Of a DNA stretch of 64,000 nt, positions 18,302-26,860 are shown one piece after another. The notes below the pieces were generated by a model. That model saw only the letters and a list, made by a program, of their open reading frames with translations. It was not told the origin of the DNA and did no database searches. The translations under genes were made by a program, and so were the position numbers. Origin of the DNA: Candidatus Babeliales bacterium (GTDB lineage: Bacteria; Babelota; Babeliae; Babelales; Vermiphilaceae); assembly GCA_020049835.1 (NCBI GenBank), contig JAGVLK010000007.1:98331-162330 (forward strand), given 5' to 3'. The stretch's first letter is position 1. Every line of letters begins with the position of its first letter.

Positions 18302-18997
18302 ATGCTACATACATTCTTTTCAGGACCACTCTGGCAACTCATTTATCAAGCTGATGGCGCAACAAAAATGGTGCTTGGCACACTGCTGTGCATGTCGATA
18401 CTGTGTTGGTCATTATTTATCTATAAATATCTGCTGTTACGTTCAACCAAGCAGCATATGAATCAGCTGCTTACGTATATGCGCATGATGAGTACGATGG
18501 AGGATCTTGCGCTGATAGGGGATAAATACCGCCATACACTTGCCGGTTATGTGTTAACCACCACATTGCAATCATTTAAAGCACTTGTTGAACTCAAACG
18601 TCAGCAGGGTGATATCGGTAAATTAGGTATCGCACATTGGGAACGATTACAAGACAGTATGTACCACGCAATTGATGAAACACTCTGTGCGCAAGAGAGT
18701 GGTCTTTGGGTGCTTTCAACCTCTGCAGCGGCAGCAACGTTGCTCGGGTTATTTGGCACCGTGTGGGGACTCGTGCATGCATTTATGAGCATTAGTGAAA
18801 AACAGGCTGCCGATATTGCTACCGTAGCACCCGGTATTGCAGAAGCATTAATTACCACCCTTGCAGGGCTGATGGTTGCTATTCCGGCGCTCGTGATGTT
18901 CAATTATCTTTCACGCCAACTTGCACGTGCAGAACAGCAGCTGCATACGCTTGCACAAGGGTTTAACCGTATTATACAGATTATGTTTGTTTATTAA
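18302..18997 (+). CDS. MotA/TolQ/ExbB proton channel family protein
   Basis: ExbB/TolQ proteins form the stator of a proton-driven motor in the inner membrane that energises outer-membrane processes. The 231-residue protein has three hydrophobic segments: one near the N-terminus (VLGTLLCMSILCWSLFIYKY) and two in the C-terminal half around AATLLGLFGTVWGLVHAF and ALITTLAGLMVAIPALVMF, the conserved channel block. AAAGGAG precedes the ATG. The partner gene starts 14 bases downstream. No TonB, TolA or TolB gene follows, so TolQ and ExbB cannot be told apart. Confidence 0.9.
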   Translation: MLHTFFSGPLWQLIYQADGATKMVLGTLLCMSILCWSLFIYKYLLLRSTKQHMNQLLTYMRMMSTMEDLALIGDKYRHTLAGYVLTTTLQSFKALVELKRQQGDIGKLGIAHWERLQDSMYHAIDETLCAQESGLWVLSTSAAAATLLGLFGTVWGLVHAFMSISEKQAADIATVAPGIAEALITTLAGLMVAIPALVMFNYLSRQLARAEQQLHTLAQGFNRIIQIMFVY

Positions 18998-19011
18998 TCA
19001 AAGGATTACCC

Positions 19012-19422
19012 ATGCGCCATCGCAGAGGAAGGAAAAAGCGCAACATGCTTTTTGAGGTGCCGCTCACTCCCTTGATAGATACAGCATTGACGTTACTGAT
19101 TATTTTCATGATCGCTTCTCCTATGATGCACAATGCTATTCGGGTTAATTTACCCCAAGGCAAAGCAAAAGAGGATGGAGTGTCATCGCAGCCGATCGTG
19201 GTATATATCGACAAACAGGAAAAGATCTACCTTAATGATACGGCCATAGGGTTGCAGGAGATGCTGGCACAATTAACACCCGAGCTCTTGGAGCGCTCTG
19301 AAGGGGCAGTGTATGTTAAGGCAGATCAAGAGGTGCATTACGGTAAAGTGATTCAAGTAGTTGATGCTCTGAAGGTTACCGGCGGGGTAAGATCGGTGGG
19401 TTTGAGCACAAAACGAGCCTAA
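19012..19422 (+). CDS. ExbD/TolR family protein
   Basis: This is the single-pass partner of the upstream ExbB/TolQ protein. The 136-residue protein begins with a basic stretch and then VPLTPLIDTALTLLIIFMIA, the family's membrane helix with the proton-carrying aspartate. The C-terminal domain (PIVVYIDKQEKIYLND, then VYVKADQEVHYGKVIQVVD) matches the periplasmic ExbD/TolR fold. It forms a two-gene operon with the preceding gene. Confidence 0.92.
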   Translation: MRHRRGRKKRNMLFEVPLTPLIDTALTLLIIFMIASPMMHNAIRVNLPQGKAKEDGVSSQPIVVYIDKQEKIYLNDTAIGLQEMLAQLTPELLERSEGAVYVKADQEVHYGKVIQVVDALKVTGGVRSVGLSTKRA

Positions 19423-19518
19423 TTGAGCACACTATTAGACAGTTTTTATGCTTTCTTTTATACTAAAGGGGTGAAGTAACCTTTTACTAACCTTGTTAAA
19501 CAAACATATGGATTGTAT

Positions 19519-22152
19519 ATGAAAAAAACAGATAAAAACGGTTTTTATTTCTCAGGATATAAAAATCTCCTTCTTGCAGCAGTCATTATCCTCGTTTCAG
19601 TATCATTTTTAACCACCTTAGACTATTCATCCAGAATTGAGGATATCAACTACAGCAAATTTACCCGTTTAGTAGCTGATCAAAAAGTCAAAAAGCTTTA
19701 TGTAGTCGGCCAAGAGGCACAAGGGATATTGCAAGACGATACCCATTTTGCTGTCCGCTTGCCCGAAGGCACCAATTGGAAAGATCTGGTTCAAGATTCT
19801 TCTATCGATGTCACCTTTGGTGCAGCAAGCAGCCAATCATCCTATTGGTTTATTTTCTCCTTCTTGTCGTTTTTGATAGCATTGCTCGTTGCATGGTATT
19901 TCTTGCGCCAATCACGTGGCTCCAATAATAACAGCGGTGGCCCGAATATCTTTAATATGGGCAAAAGCCGTGCACGCCTGTTTATGCCATCTACCATTCA
20001 GATTAAATTCAGCGATGTTGCCGGTGCCTATGATGCCAAACATGAGCTGCAGAATGTGATTAACTACCTCAAGCACCCTGAAAAATATCGACGTATTGGC
20101 GCTAAAATGTCACGCGGTATTTTATTAGTGGGTGAGCCGGGTAATGGTAAAACATTGCTTGCAAAGGCGGTTGCCGGTGAAGCTAACGTGCCATTCTTTT
20201 CTATTACCGGATCAGATTTTATTGAAGTGTTTGTTGGCGTTGGCGCAGCTCGTGTACGCGATCTGTTTGCCCAAGCGCGTAAACATGCACCATGCATAAT
20301 ATTTATCGATGAAATCGATGCAATCGGCCGCACACGCGGCAGTGGCATCGGTGGTGGCCATGACGAACGCGAGCAAACGTTAAATCAGTTGCTTACTGAA
20401 ATGGATGGTTTTGCAACGACCGGTGGCAATGTTATTGTACTTGCCGCAACTAATATGCCGGAAGTGCTGGATAAAGCATTATTGCGCCCGGGACGTTTTG
20501 ATAGCCGTATCGATGTGCCATACCCGGATGAAGTTGCACGTCATATGATTTTAAAGATGCATGCAAAAACACTTAAACTAGCTGAAGATATCGATTTAGA
20601 ACAGCTGGCAAAAGATACTGCAGGCTTTAGCGGTGCAGAAATTGCCGATTTAATGAATAAAGCAGCCGTACAGGCGGCACGCAATAACCAAGACATTGTT
20701 ACAAATGATGATATTCGCGCTGCAAAACATATTATTGTTACTTCGCAAAAGGCGATTAAACCGGCGCTTACGGGTGAATCGAGCCTGGCGCGTATGTACA
20801 AACCGGCGCAGATAAAAACTACGTTTGCTTCAGTTGCAGGGCTTGATAACGCTAAAGAAGAGTTGCAGGATATCGTTAATTTCCTTAAAGATCCGGTTAC
20901 CTTTAGCCGCCTTGGAGCACAAATTAGCAAAGGTGTGTTGATGGTCGGTGAGCCGGGTAATGGTAAAACATTATTAGCCCGTGCTATGGCCGGAGAAGCA
21001 AACTGCCCATTCTTTAGCATTAGTGGTTCTGAATTTATTCAAAAATATGTAGGTGTTGGTGCTTCACGTGTACGTGATCTGTTTGCACAAGCACGTAAAC
21101 ACAAACCATGTATTATATTTATCGATGAAATTGACAGCATTGGTGGCCATCGCCGGGATGAAAGTCCAGAGCAAAGCCAAACATTAAACCAATTGCTTAC
21201 CGAACTTGATGGTTTTGATACCAAAGAAGAGGCGATTATTATTATTGGTGCAACCAACCGTCCTGATACCTTAGATAAAGCGCTCTTGCGCCCCGGTCGT
21301 TTTGATCGGCAAGTACAGGTACCAAGCCCATTGCTTAAAGATCGCCTTAAGATTTTACAGCTGCATGCAAAAGATTTCAAAATCGACCCATCAGTGGATC
21401 TTGAACGCATTGCACGTGGCACCCCAGGATTTTCCGGCGCAGATTTAAAGAACATTATTAATGAAGCTGCCGTTATTGCAACCAAGAATCCTGAGCAAGA
21501 ATCTATCACTATGGCGGAGTTTGAAGAAGCGCGTGATAAGATTATGGTGGGTAAAACTACCAAGAGCATGGATCGCACGCCGGAAGAGCTCAAAGAGACA
21601 GCATATCATGAAGCTGGCCATGCCTTGATGCGTGTATTGCAGCCAGAACTTGCTATGCCATTGCATAAAGTGACCATTTTGGCTCGTGGCGATGCTCTGG
21701 GTATTGCCTGGGCATTACCCGAAGCGGATCAATTAGGGCGCTCAAAAGATGAAATGCTTGCTGAAATTCGTGTTGCTATGGGTGGCAGAGCGGCAGAAGA
21801 GCTGGTATTTGGCAAACAGCTGACCGGTGCGCATAGCGATCTTAAGAATGCTACGCATAAAGCACAGGAAATGGTGCGTTATCATGGTATGGATAGCGAT
21901 TTAGGTCCGGTGGTGTATGATGTAACCCATCGCCATAGCTATTCGCAAAAAACAGCTGAAATGATCGATTTGGCCGTGAAAAACATTGTGCAATCGGCGC
22001 TTGATCAGGTTAAAAAGGCATTGCAAGATAACCGTGATAAGCTTGATCGCTTGGCCAATGCGCTTTTAGAGCATGAAACACTTGATGCAGTAGAGGTTTA
22101 TGAGCTTTTGGGTATGCCGGCTCGCCAAGATAAGCGGTTTGTGCAAAGCTAA
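19519..22152 (+). CDS. ftsH: FtsH-type membrane protease with two complete AAA+ modules
   Basis: FtsH proteases extract and degrade membrane and cytosolic proteins. This one is 877 residues, about 230 longer than usual, because the AAA+ module is present twice. Two membrane helices (near 15-33 and 107-128) flank a short periplasmic domain. Module 1 has Walker A GEPGNGKT near 205, pore loop FVGVG, Walker [10 protein letters not shown] and LLRPGRFD. Module 2 repeats all of these, with the same variant Walker A at 477 and pore loop YVGVG. The M41 protease domain follows, with HEAGH at 697-701 and the third zinc ligand in [10 protein letters not shown]. All motifs look active in both modules. The ATG at 19519 was chosen over a TTG six bases earlier. 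rpmB and rpsT follow. Confidence 0.95.
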   Translation: MKKTDKNGFYFSGYKNLLLAAVIILVSVSFLTTLDYSSRIEDINYSKFTRLVADQKVKKLYVVGQEAQGILQDDTHFAVRLPEGTNWKDLVQDSSIDVTFGAASSQSSYWFIFSFLSFLIALLVAWYFLRQSRGSNNNSGGPNIFNMGKSRARLFMPSTIQIKFSDVAGAYDAKHELQNVINYLKHPEKYRRIGAKMSRGILLVGEPGNGKTLLAKAVAGEANVPFFSITGSDFIEVFVGVGAARVRDLFAQARKHAPCIIFIDEIDAIGRTRGSGIGGGHDEREQTLNQLLTEMDGFATTGGNVIVLAATNMPEVLDKALLRPGRFDSRIDVPYPDEVARHMILKMHAKTLKLAEDIDLEQLAKDTAGFSGAEIADLMNKAAVQAARNNQDIVTNDDIRAAKHIIVTSQKAIKPALTGESSLARMYKPAQIKTTFASVAGLDNAKEELQDIVNFLKDPVTFSRLGAQISKGVLMVGEPGNGKTLLARAMAGEANCPFFSISGSEFIQKYVGVGASRVRDLFAQARKHKPCIIFIDEIDSIGGHRRDESPEQSQTLNQLLTELDGFDTKEEAIIIIGATNRPDTLDKALLRPGRFDRQVQVPSPLLKDRLKILQLHAKDFKIDPSVDLERIARGTPGFSGADLKNIINEAAVIATKNPEQESITMAEFEEARDKIMVGKTTKSMDRTPEELKETAYHEAGHALMRVLQPELAMPLHKVTILARGDALGIAWALPEADQLGRSKDEMLAEIRVAMGGRAAEELVFGKQLTGAHSDLKNATHKAQEMVRYHGMDSDLGPVVYDVTHRHSYSQKTAEMIDLAVKNIVQSALDQVKKALQDNRDKLDRLANALLEHETLDAVEVYELLGMPARQDKRFVQS

Positions 22153-22234
22153 GATTATGCCTGAGGGGCAATCCCCTGTAGACATTTAGCCCCATTTGCC
22201 CTAGAATGAACATATACTTTATGTGTCAGACAAG

Positions 22235-22262
22235 TTGAAAAAAAAGCTATATTTAGTACACT
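22235..22262 (+). promoter_or_regulatory. Possible promoter for rpmB-rpsT
   Basis: TTGAAA (22235-22240), a 16-base spacer and TACACT (22257-22262) lie between the ftsH stop and rpmB. A TATGAT at 22287-22292 is a second -10 candidate without a good -35 partner. Confidence 0.35.
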
Positions 22263-22318
22263 TATTACTGATATATCAAATTTAGCTATGATTATTGTAG
22301 TGAAAGGAATCCTGCCCA

Positions 22319-22522
22319 ATGGCACGAATATGCACCATATGTGGTAAGCGACCACAAGTCGCCAATTTAGTAAGTCATGCAAACAACAAGGTAAAACGTT
22401 GGGTTTTCCCTAACGTGCATACTATGCGTTTCACGCTCTCTTGCAGCAATGATGGCAGGGTGCACCGCGGTAAAGTATGTACTAAGTGTGTAAAAGCAAA
22501 AAAAGTTAGCAAAGTCGTTTAA
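22319..22522 (+). CDS. rpmB: 50S ribosomal protein L28
   Basis: The 67-residue protein has the standard opening MARICTICGKRP and the later block KRWVFPNVHTMRFTL. It keeps four cysteines in two pairs (CTIC and CTKC), so it is the zinc-binding form of bL28. AAAGGAA precedes the ATG. It is followed after 20 bases by rpsT. Confidence 0.96.
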   Translation: MARICTICGKRPQVANLVSHANNKVKRWVFPNVHTMRFTLSCSNDGRVHRGKVCTKCVKAKKVSKVV

Positions 22523-22542
22523 TCTAGATATAGGTAACAACA

Positions 22543-22818
22543 ATGGCAAATATAAAGTCGGCAAAAAAAGCGATGCGTCAAGCAGAAGTGCGTCGCAAGC
22601 AGAATCTAGCGCGTAGAACTGCGCTTAAGACTGCAGCAAAAAAGGTAAAATTAGCCTTGGAAGTAAACCAAGATGTTGATGCAGCTAAAGCATTATTGCG
22701 CGAAGCAGAAGCAAAATTCGCTCGTGCAAAATCAAAAGGGCTTATCCATGCAAATACTGCAGCCCGCAAAATTAGTCGCTTAGCAAAGCGTGTAGCAGCG
22801 TCTGAAAAGAACGCCTAA
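22543..22818 (+). CDS. rpsT: 30S ribosomal protein S20
   Basis: The product opens MANIKSAKKAMRQ and is a basic, fully helical 91-residue protein with the family end block GLIHANTAARKISRLAKRV. S20 binds 16S rRNA early in 30S assembly. It is the last gene of the rpmB-rpsT unit, ended by the terminator at 22919-22946. Confidence 0.96.
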   Translation: MANIKSAKKAMRQAEVRRKQNLARRTALKTAAKKVKLALEVNQDVDAAKALLREAEAKFARAKSKGLIHANTAARKISRLAKRVAASEKNA

Positions 22819-22918
22819 CCTACTACGCTCATGGAACATGAGCTACGAAGGTCAGGGCCTACTTCGTCTCGGCATAGCCTTTGTGCGTCGCCGGACAAGG
22901 TCTTACAATGCAATTTGT

Positions 22919-22946
22919 CCCCGGTACAAAAAGACTGGGGTTTTTT
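22919..22946 (+). terminator. Rho-independent terminator after rpsT
   Basis: CCCCGGT (22919-22925) pairs with ACTGGGG (22934-22940) with one G-T pair, followed by six T. Confidence 0.75.
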
Positions 22947-23014
22947 GCTATCTATATCCAAAATCGATCTAAGCGTATGTAAAATTCTCATTTATTATGT
23001 TTATTGATCACTCA

Positions 23015-23174
23015 TTTTGTCATCCTCCCAGCCGTCGCCTTACGGCTATGGCGGGCAAGCTGCTTGCGGGGATCCAGTGTTAAATTAATAAAATCTAATC
23101 ATCGTAGCTCTTTGATAAAAATACTAAAATATAATTCAGGCAATACTGGATCCCCGCAAGCGAGGATGACAAAA
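23015..23174. mobile_element. MITE-like inverted-repeat element, copy 1
   Basis: The ends are inverted copies of TTTTGTCATCCTC and CTTGCGGGGATCCAGT. The interior is AT-rich and lines up, in reverse orientation, with the element at 29262-29390. In the left end about 35 bases (CCAGCCGTCGCC, loop, GGCTATGGCGGGCAAGC) are inserted, which is the same hairpin module found in the large repeats at 17220 and 43414. No gene lies inside. Confidence 0.75.
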
Positions 23175-23446
23175 CGAGAGCAATATTTATAATAAGCTTC
23201 TAGACAAGCATTCTCTGTTGTTGCTTAGGTCGAGTTCGCGTTATTTATATCTAACCCTAAGCATTTGACATATCCCCTGTTTATCAATAATCTGAGTAAT
23301 AATTAGTATATTATGTTTATTCTATTCGCTTGCGCATAAAGCAGCCCTGCGACGAAGTCCTTTGTAGCCAGAGGCGTAGTAGGAAGTCCGGCGACGCCCA
23401 AAGGGCTATGCCGAGACGTAGTAGGGCCGTTACAGAGGTATTCAAT

Positions 23447-24517
23447 ATGAAATTACTATATCATCTCATGCTGGTAAGCTCGCTACTCGTGCAATGCACA
23501 GAGTATGCGGGTATCGACAAAAAAAACCTGGCAAAAGTTCCCGATAATTTTCGACTCCCCATTGTGTATAATGCCGATTATGCTATGGGCCCATTCGGGA
23601 CCACAACACTCTTAAAATTTGTTCATCCGTTTGACGTAGCCAAAGCATCCAAGGTTGCAGCTCATTTGCACCGTGCGTACTGGGGACTTGCAAATGTGCC
23701 GGCAGAAACTACGCATAAAGAGCTTTTAGAAGTTCATACCCCGGAATATATTGCTTTATTAGAAAATCACACTGCCGCCGCCGTCGCTAAAATTGTAGAA
23801 ATTCCGCCATTGGCAAAATTACCCAATTGGTTGGTAGATCGCTATGTGCTCGCTCCCATGCGCAGACAGACAGCAGGTACGTTGCTTGCTGCACAATTGG
23901 CGCTTAAGCATGGTTGGGCAATTAATTTAGGTGGTGGTTTTCACCATGCAAAACCGGGCAGTGGTGAAGGATTTTGCGTATATGGTGATATTCAGCTTGC
24001 AGCAAAACGTTATCTTGATGCACATCCAATGCACAAAGTAATGATTATCGATCTTGATGCTCATCGTGGCAACGGGCATGCACAAGCGTTTATTAATGAA
24101 CCGCGCGTAACGATATTTGATGTGTATGGTGGCAATAACTACCCACAACAAGACCTTGAGCTGTGCCAGCGCATCGATTTTAATTTCCCGCTTGATATCG
24201 GACCAGGTACCTGCATTGATGATGCGGTGTATCTTGGTTTATTGCAACGCTCACTCGCGCAGGCAATAGAAGCGGCAAAGCCTGATTTTATTATCTATAA
24301 CGCCGGAACCGATATTTTAATTGGTGACCGTCTTGGTGGCATGAAAGTTTCAGCACAAGGTATTATCAAGCGTGATGCAATGGTATTTCATGAAGCGCTC
24401 ACACGTTCGATTCCTGTTGTGATGCTCTTGTCTGGCGGCTATACTGATGAAAGCAATGAAGTTATTTCTGCATCGATTGATAATTTGCTGGTGTTGACTG
24501 GCAAAGCACAGGCTTAA
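23447..24517 (+). CDS. Exported class IV (HDAC11-like) deacetylase
   Basis: Zinc-dependent deacetylases remove acetyl or longer acyl groups from lysine. The match to class IV is strong along the protein: LPIVYNADY and FVHPFDVAKASKV near the N-terminus, GGGFHHAKPGSGEGFCVYGDI near residue 162 (active-site His pair), DLDAHRGNGH near 202 (zinc Asp and His), YNAGTDILIGDRLGGM (second zinc Asp) and LLSGGYT (catalytic Tyr). All catalytic residues are present. Unusually, the protein starts with a hydrophobic signal-like segment, MKLLYHLMLVSSLLVQC. AGAGGT lies seven bases before the ATG at 23447, supporting this start. Export would put the enzyme outside the cytosol, where host proteins are possible substrates. 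Confidence 0.88.
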   Translation: MKLLYHLMLVSSLLVQCTEYAGIDKKNLAKVPDNFRLPIVYNADYAMGPFGTTTLLKFVHPFDVAKASKVAAHLHRAYWGLANVPAETTHKELLEVHTPEYIALLENHTAAAVAKIVEIPPLAKLPNWLVDRYVLAPMRRQTAGTLLAAQLALKHGWAINLGGGFHHAKPGSGEGFCVYGDIQLAAKRYLDAHPMHKVMIIDLDAHRGNGHAQAFINEPRVTIFDVYGGNNYPQQDLELCQRIDFNFPLDIGPGTCIDDAVYLGLLQRSLAQAIEAAKPDFIIYNAGTDILIGDRLGGMKVSAQGIIKRDAMVFHEALTRSIPVVMLLSGGYTDESNEVISASIDNLLVLTGKAQA

Positions 24518-24603
24518 AAATGGCCAAACTATAATTGACCTCATTGTATGATCGTGTATGCTAATGGCGTATTTTAATCCATATTTATACGCCGAGGTAG
24601 TTC

Positions 24604-25287
24604 ATGAAAAACATTCTGATAGGTATGACATTATTGATGGTAGCTGAAGCTAACGCAGCACATCTTATGCAAGCTGCGCGTACATCCACAAAAATGCCCA
24701 TAGTGCATCTTGCTCGCTTGTATAGTTATAGTAATGCGCCGACAAAGAATCTGAGCATTATGGCTAGCCAAGAGCCTATTGGCAATGATTGGAATGCATA
24801 TGCTCAAATTGGTTGGGATGATGTATTGAGTCATCCGGAGGGTAGGGTACTAGCAAAAAATAAAGTGCGTTTATTTGATGCGCTGATACGCAACAAAAAA
24901 GCGATGGTACCTGCACGTAGTTTTGATGAATGTCCTGCTGCGCTCTATGGTGGGTCTGGCGGTGCACTCTTTGGATTTTGGCTTGCATTAGAATTTGCAA
25001 CATTAGAAGCGACCATTGCACCCCTTGTGTGTGCATTGATAGGAGTTAAATTGGCATGTGTGCGTGATACATTTAAACGTAGAAGCGCTTATGTTCATCA
25101 TCTAGCGAACGTAAAAAAACCGTATAAACTGTATGCTGAGCATTGGGTTACAGCTCAAGATATTCAGAGCGAATTAAAAGAAGGATTCTTAGATCCAATT
25201 GATGGGGTTATAACTCAACGCCTGCCAGTAGTGGTGCTGAATGATTTGACTGAGGAGAGCAAACGCATGGCGCGTATTCAAATGTAA
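24604..25287 (+). CDS. Exported protein, unknown function
   Basis: I do not recognise a family. The 227-residue protein has a signal peptide (MKNILIGMTLLMVAEANAA). A stretch of about 35 residues with several basic and no acidic residues follows (to SIMASQ). In the middle lies a Gly-rich hydrophobic region (GGSGGALFGFWLALEF, then IAPLVCALIGVKL) that could be one or two membrane segments. GAGGT precedes the ATG. A bidirectional terminator follows. Confidence 0.6.
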   Translation: MKNILIGMTLLMVAEANAAHLMQAARTSTKMPIVHLARLYSYSNAPTKNLSIMASQEPIGNDWNAYAQIGWDDVLSHPEGRVLAKNKVRLFDALIRNKKAMVPARSFDECPAALYGGSGGALFGFWLALEFATLEATIAPLVCALIGVKLACVRDTFKRRSAYVHHLANVKKPYKLYAEHWVTAQDIQSELKEGFLDPIDGVITQRLPVVVLNDLTEESKRMARIQM

Positions 25288-25310
25288 CGGTAGAAATTAT
25301 TAGTATATAA

Positions 25311-25345
25311 AAAAAATCCCAGGTTTTAACGCCTGGGATTTTTTT
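25311..25345. terminator. Bidirectional terminator
   Basis: AAAAAATCCCAGG (25311-25323) pairs with CCTGGGATTTTTTT (25332-25345) around an eight-base loop. It serves the convergent genes at 24604 and 25360. Confidence 0.9.
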
Positions 25346-25359
25346 ATAAATAAACAACT

Positions 25360-25791
25360 TTAATTTGTTTTACCATTAACAGAATTTAAAAACTCTTGTA
25401 ACTTCTTTTCATTCTCAGTACAAATACTATTGGTGGCTATTTTGCAATATCTTGCACAAGAGCAGAGCAGGTGTCTGTTAACTAATGGTAACAACTGTGC
25501 GTGATCACTTACCGAGAGTTGCTCATAATTTTCAACAAGTTCACGTGCTACCTCATTTACACGGTCTTCATGATATTCATGTAACCCTGGGAATGTAGAT
25601 GCTTCGAAGCATGCTTCATATGTTCTAAAAAATCTATCGCTGCTGCTATCAAACTCTTCCGGACTGTTAAGTATTCTTTGACAGCTTGCATACCATACAA
25701 GGTTGCCTTTTTCTCCAGTCAAAAAGAAGGCAGCTTGCATTGAGCTTACACACGTTACTGCTACCGCGATCAACATTGATATTTTCTTCAT
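25360..25791 (-). CDS. Small exported protein, unknown function
   Basis: I do not recognise a family. The 143-residue protein begins MKKISMLIAVAVTCVSSMQA, a typical signal peptide. The mature part has five or six cysteines (for example LLCSCARYC), which suggests disulfides and so an extracytoplasmic location. AAAGGAT lies before the ATG at 25791; a longer frame to 25827 has no such site. Confidence 0.6.
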   Translation of the reverse strand: MKKISMLIAVAVTCVSSMQAAFFLTGEKGNLVWYASCQRILNSPEEFDSSSDRFFRTYEACFEASTFPGLHEYHEDRVNEVARELVENYEQLSVSDHAQLLPLVNRHLLCSCARYCKIATNSICTENEKKLQEFLNSVNGKTN

Positions 25792-25827
25792 GAAAATATC
25801 CTTTCGTTTGAAAACATTAATATACAA

Positions 25828-26141
25828 CTACTATCTCTGATTTTATATAAACATAAAAATTTGTCAATAAAAGAATGTGCTTGATAGCTTAAATTTGGGG
25901 TTTTAGGGTAGAACACGACTAATTTATGGTTAAATTTGCTTAAATTTAAGCTATAACGAACGATTACTGTTGACATAAGGGGTGGCGTGGATTGATTATA
26001 AAGGTTTATTGTTTACGTGGCGTTTTACCCAAATTCCACATCATATTTCTCTAAACCATTGAAAATAATTACAAATATAAATTATACTGTAAATAAAGAG
26101 CATATTATTGATATAAGTTATGAATAATACGGGAGATTCTC
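25828..26141. other. AT-rich spacer between divergent genes
   Basis: About 310 bases with no open frame of note. It must hold promoters for the divergent genes at 25360 and 26142. A TTGACA at 25972 has no well-spaced -10. A near-palindrome TTAAATTTGCTTAAATTTAA lies around 25930-25950. Confidence 0.4.
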
Positions 26142-26831
26142 ATGAAAAAGTTTACAATAAATCGATTGCTAGCCGCATTAGCAACAAGTCTATGCGCAAT
26201 GCTGGTAGTATTTCAGTTAAATGGTGCAAGTATAGGTGCATTGCGTACTCTAGGGCAGCAAGCAGGCCGCGTAACGCGTGTCTATTTTTCGCCAAGCAGA
26301 CCAACTTTTGCAGGTTCACCTCGCTTTTATACCGGAACTACCGGTTTAGGTGGCAGATTTAGCTCATTTGAACCGATTACAGCTGCGGACGTCCGTGCTG
26401 CTTTACCGGCATTACCAACAGCGGCAGAAATGCGCTCACGTTTTGGACAACTACCGCAAGAAGCTTGGCAAGCAGCTCGTGAAACATTCAGATCACCGGT
26501 ACAAACTCCACAGGGCCCTGGATACGGGCGAGCGGCTATAAATGAGCTGTCACGCTTGTATAATGATCAAATTCGCAAGGATGAAAAAGTTCTTACCGAT
26601 ATGTATCGTAAACAGGATACGCTGCGCGGGCAATTGTTACGTGCACAAGAAGCGTTGCAGAATATCGATTCAGCAAGAACAACCGGTTCAGCATGGAATA
26701 CATACGCTGATCTATCTGTACAAGTAGACCGGGCGCAACGGGCATTTACCGAACATAATAAGAAAATGGTAGCGCAGGCAGAACTGATACAAGCACTCAA
26801 AAAGAAACGTTTTGAATTACAACAAAAATAG
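26142..26831 (+). CDS. Exported protein of the LNGA(A)S paralogue family, coiled-coil end
   Basis: The 229-residue protein shares its start with the genes at 26861, 37479 and 38773: a signal peptide ending in LNGAS, then GALRTLGQQ. After the probable cleavage site there is no acidic residue until Glu77, but six arginines and many Ser, Thr and Gly (VYFSPSRP, SPRFYTGTTGLGGRF). The C-terminal half is charged and heptad-like (QIRKDEKVLTDMYRKQDTL to the end), probably a coiled coil. GGGAG precedes the ATG. The next paralogue starts 29 bases downstream, so the two form an operon. The function is unknown. Confidence 0.65.
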   Translation: MKKFTINRLLAALATSLCAMLVVFQLNGASIGALRTLGQQAGRVTRVYFSPSRPTFAGSPRFYTGTTGLGGRFSSFEPITAADVRAALPALPTAAEMRSRFGQLPQEAWQAARETFRSPVQTPQGPGYGRAAINELSRLYNDQIRKDEKVLTDMYRKQDTLRGQLLRAQEALQNIDSARTTGSAWNTYADLSVQVDRAQRAFTEHNKKMVAQAELIQALKKKRFELQQK

Positions 26832-26860
26832 TGCACGAAATGCATCATGAAGAGGTGACT

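Larger units (their letters stand above)
22819..23446. other. Repeat-rich spacer without genes
   Basis: About 630 bases. It holds a palindromic module at 22843-22905 whose reverse complement recurs at 23388-23425 (GTCCGGCGACGC, then GGCTATGCCGAGACG), a terminator, and the MITE-like element 23015-23174. No credible gene is seen. Confidence 0.7.

Noticed and set aside
23330..23446. N-terminal extension of the HDAC protein
   Set aside because: These codons are made of the palindromic repeat module; the ribosome binding site and signal peptide both point to the ATG at 23447.
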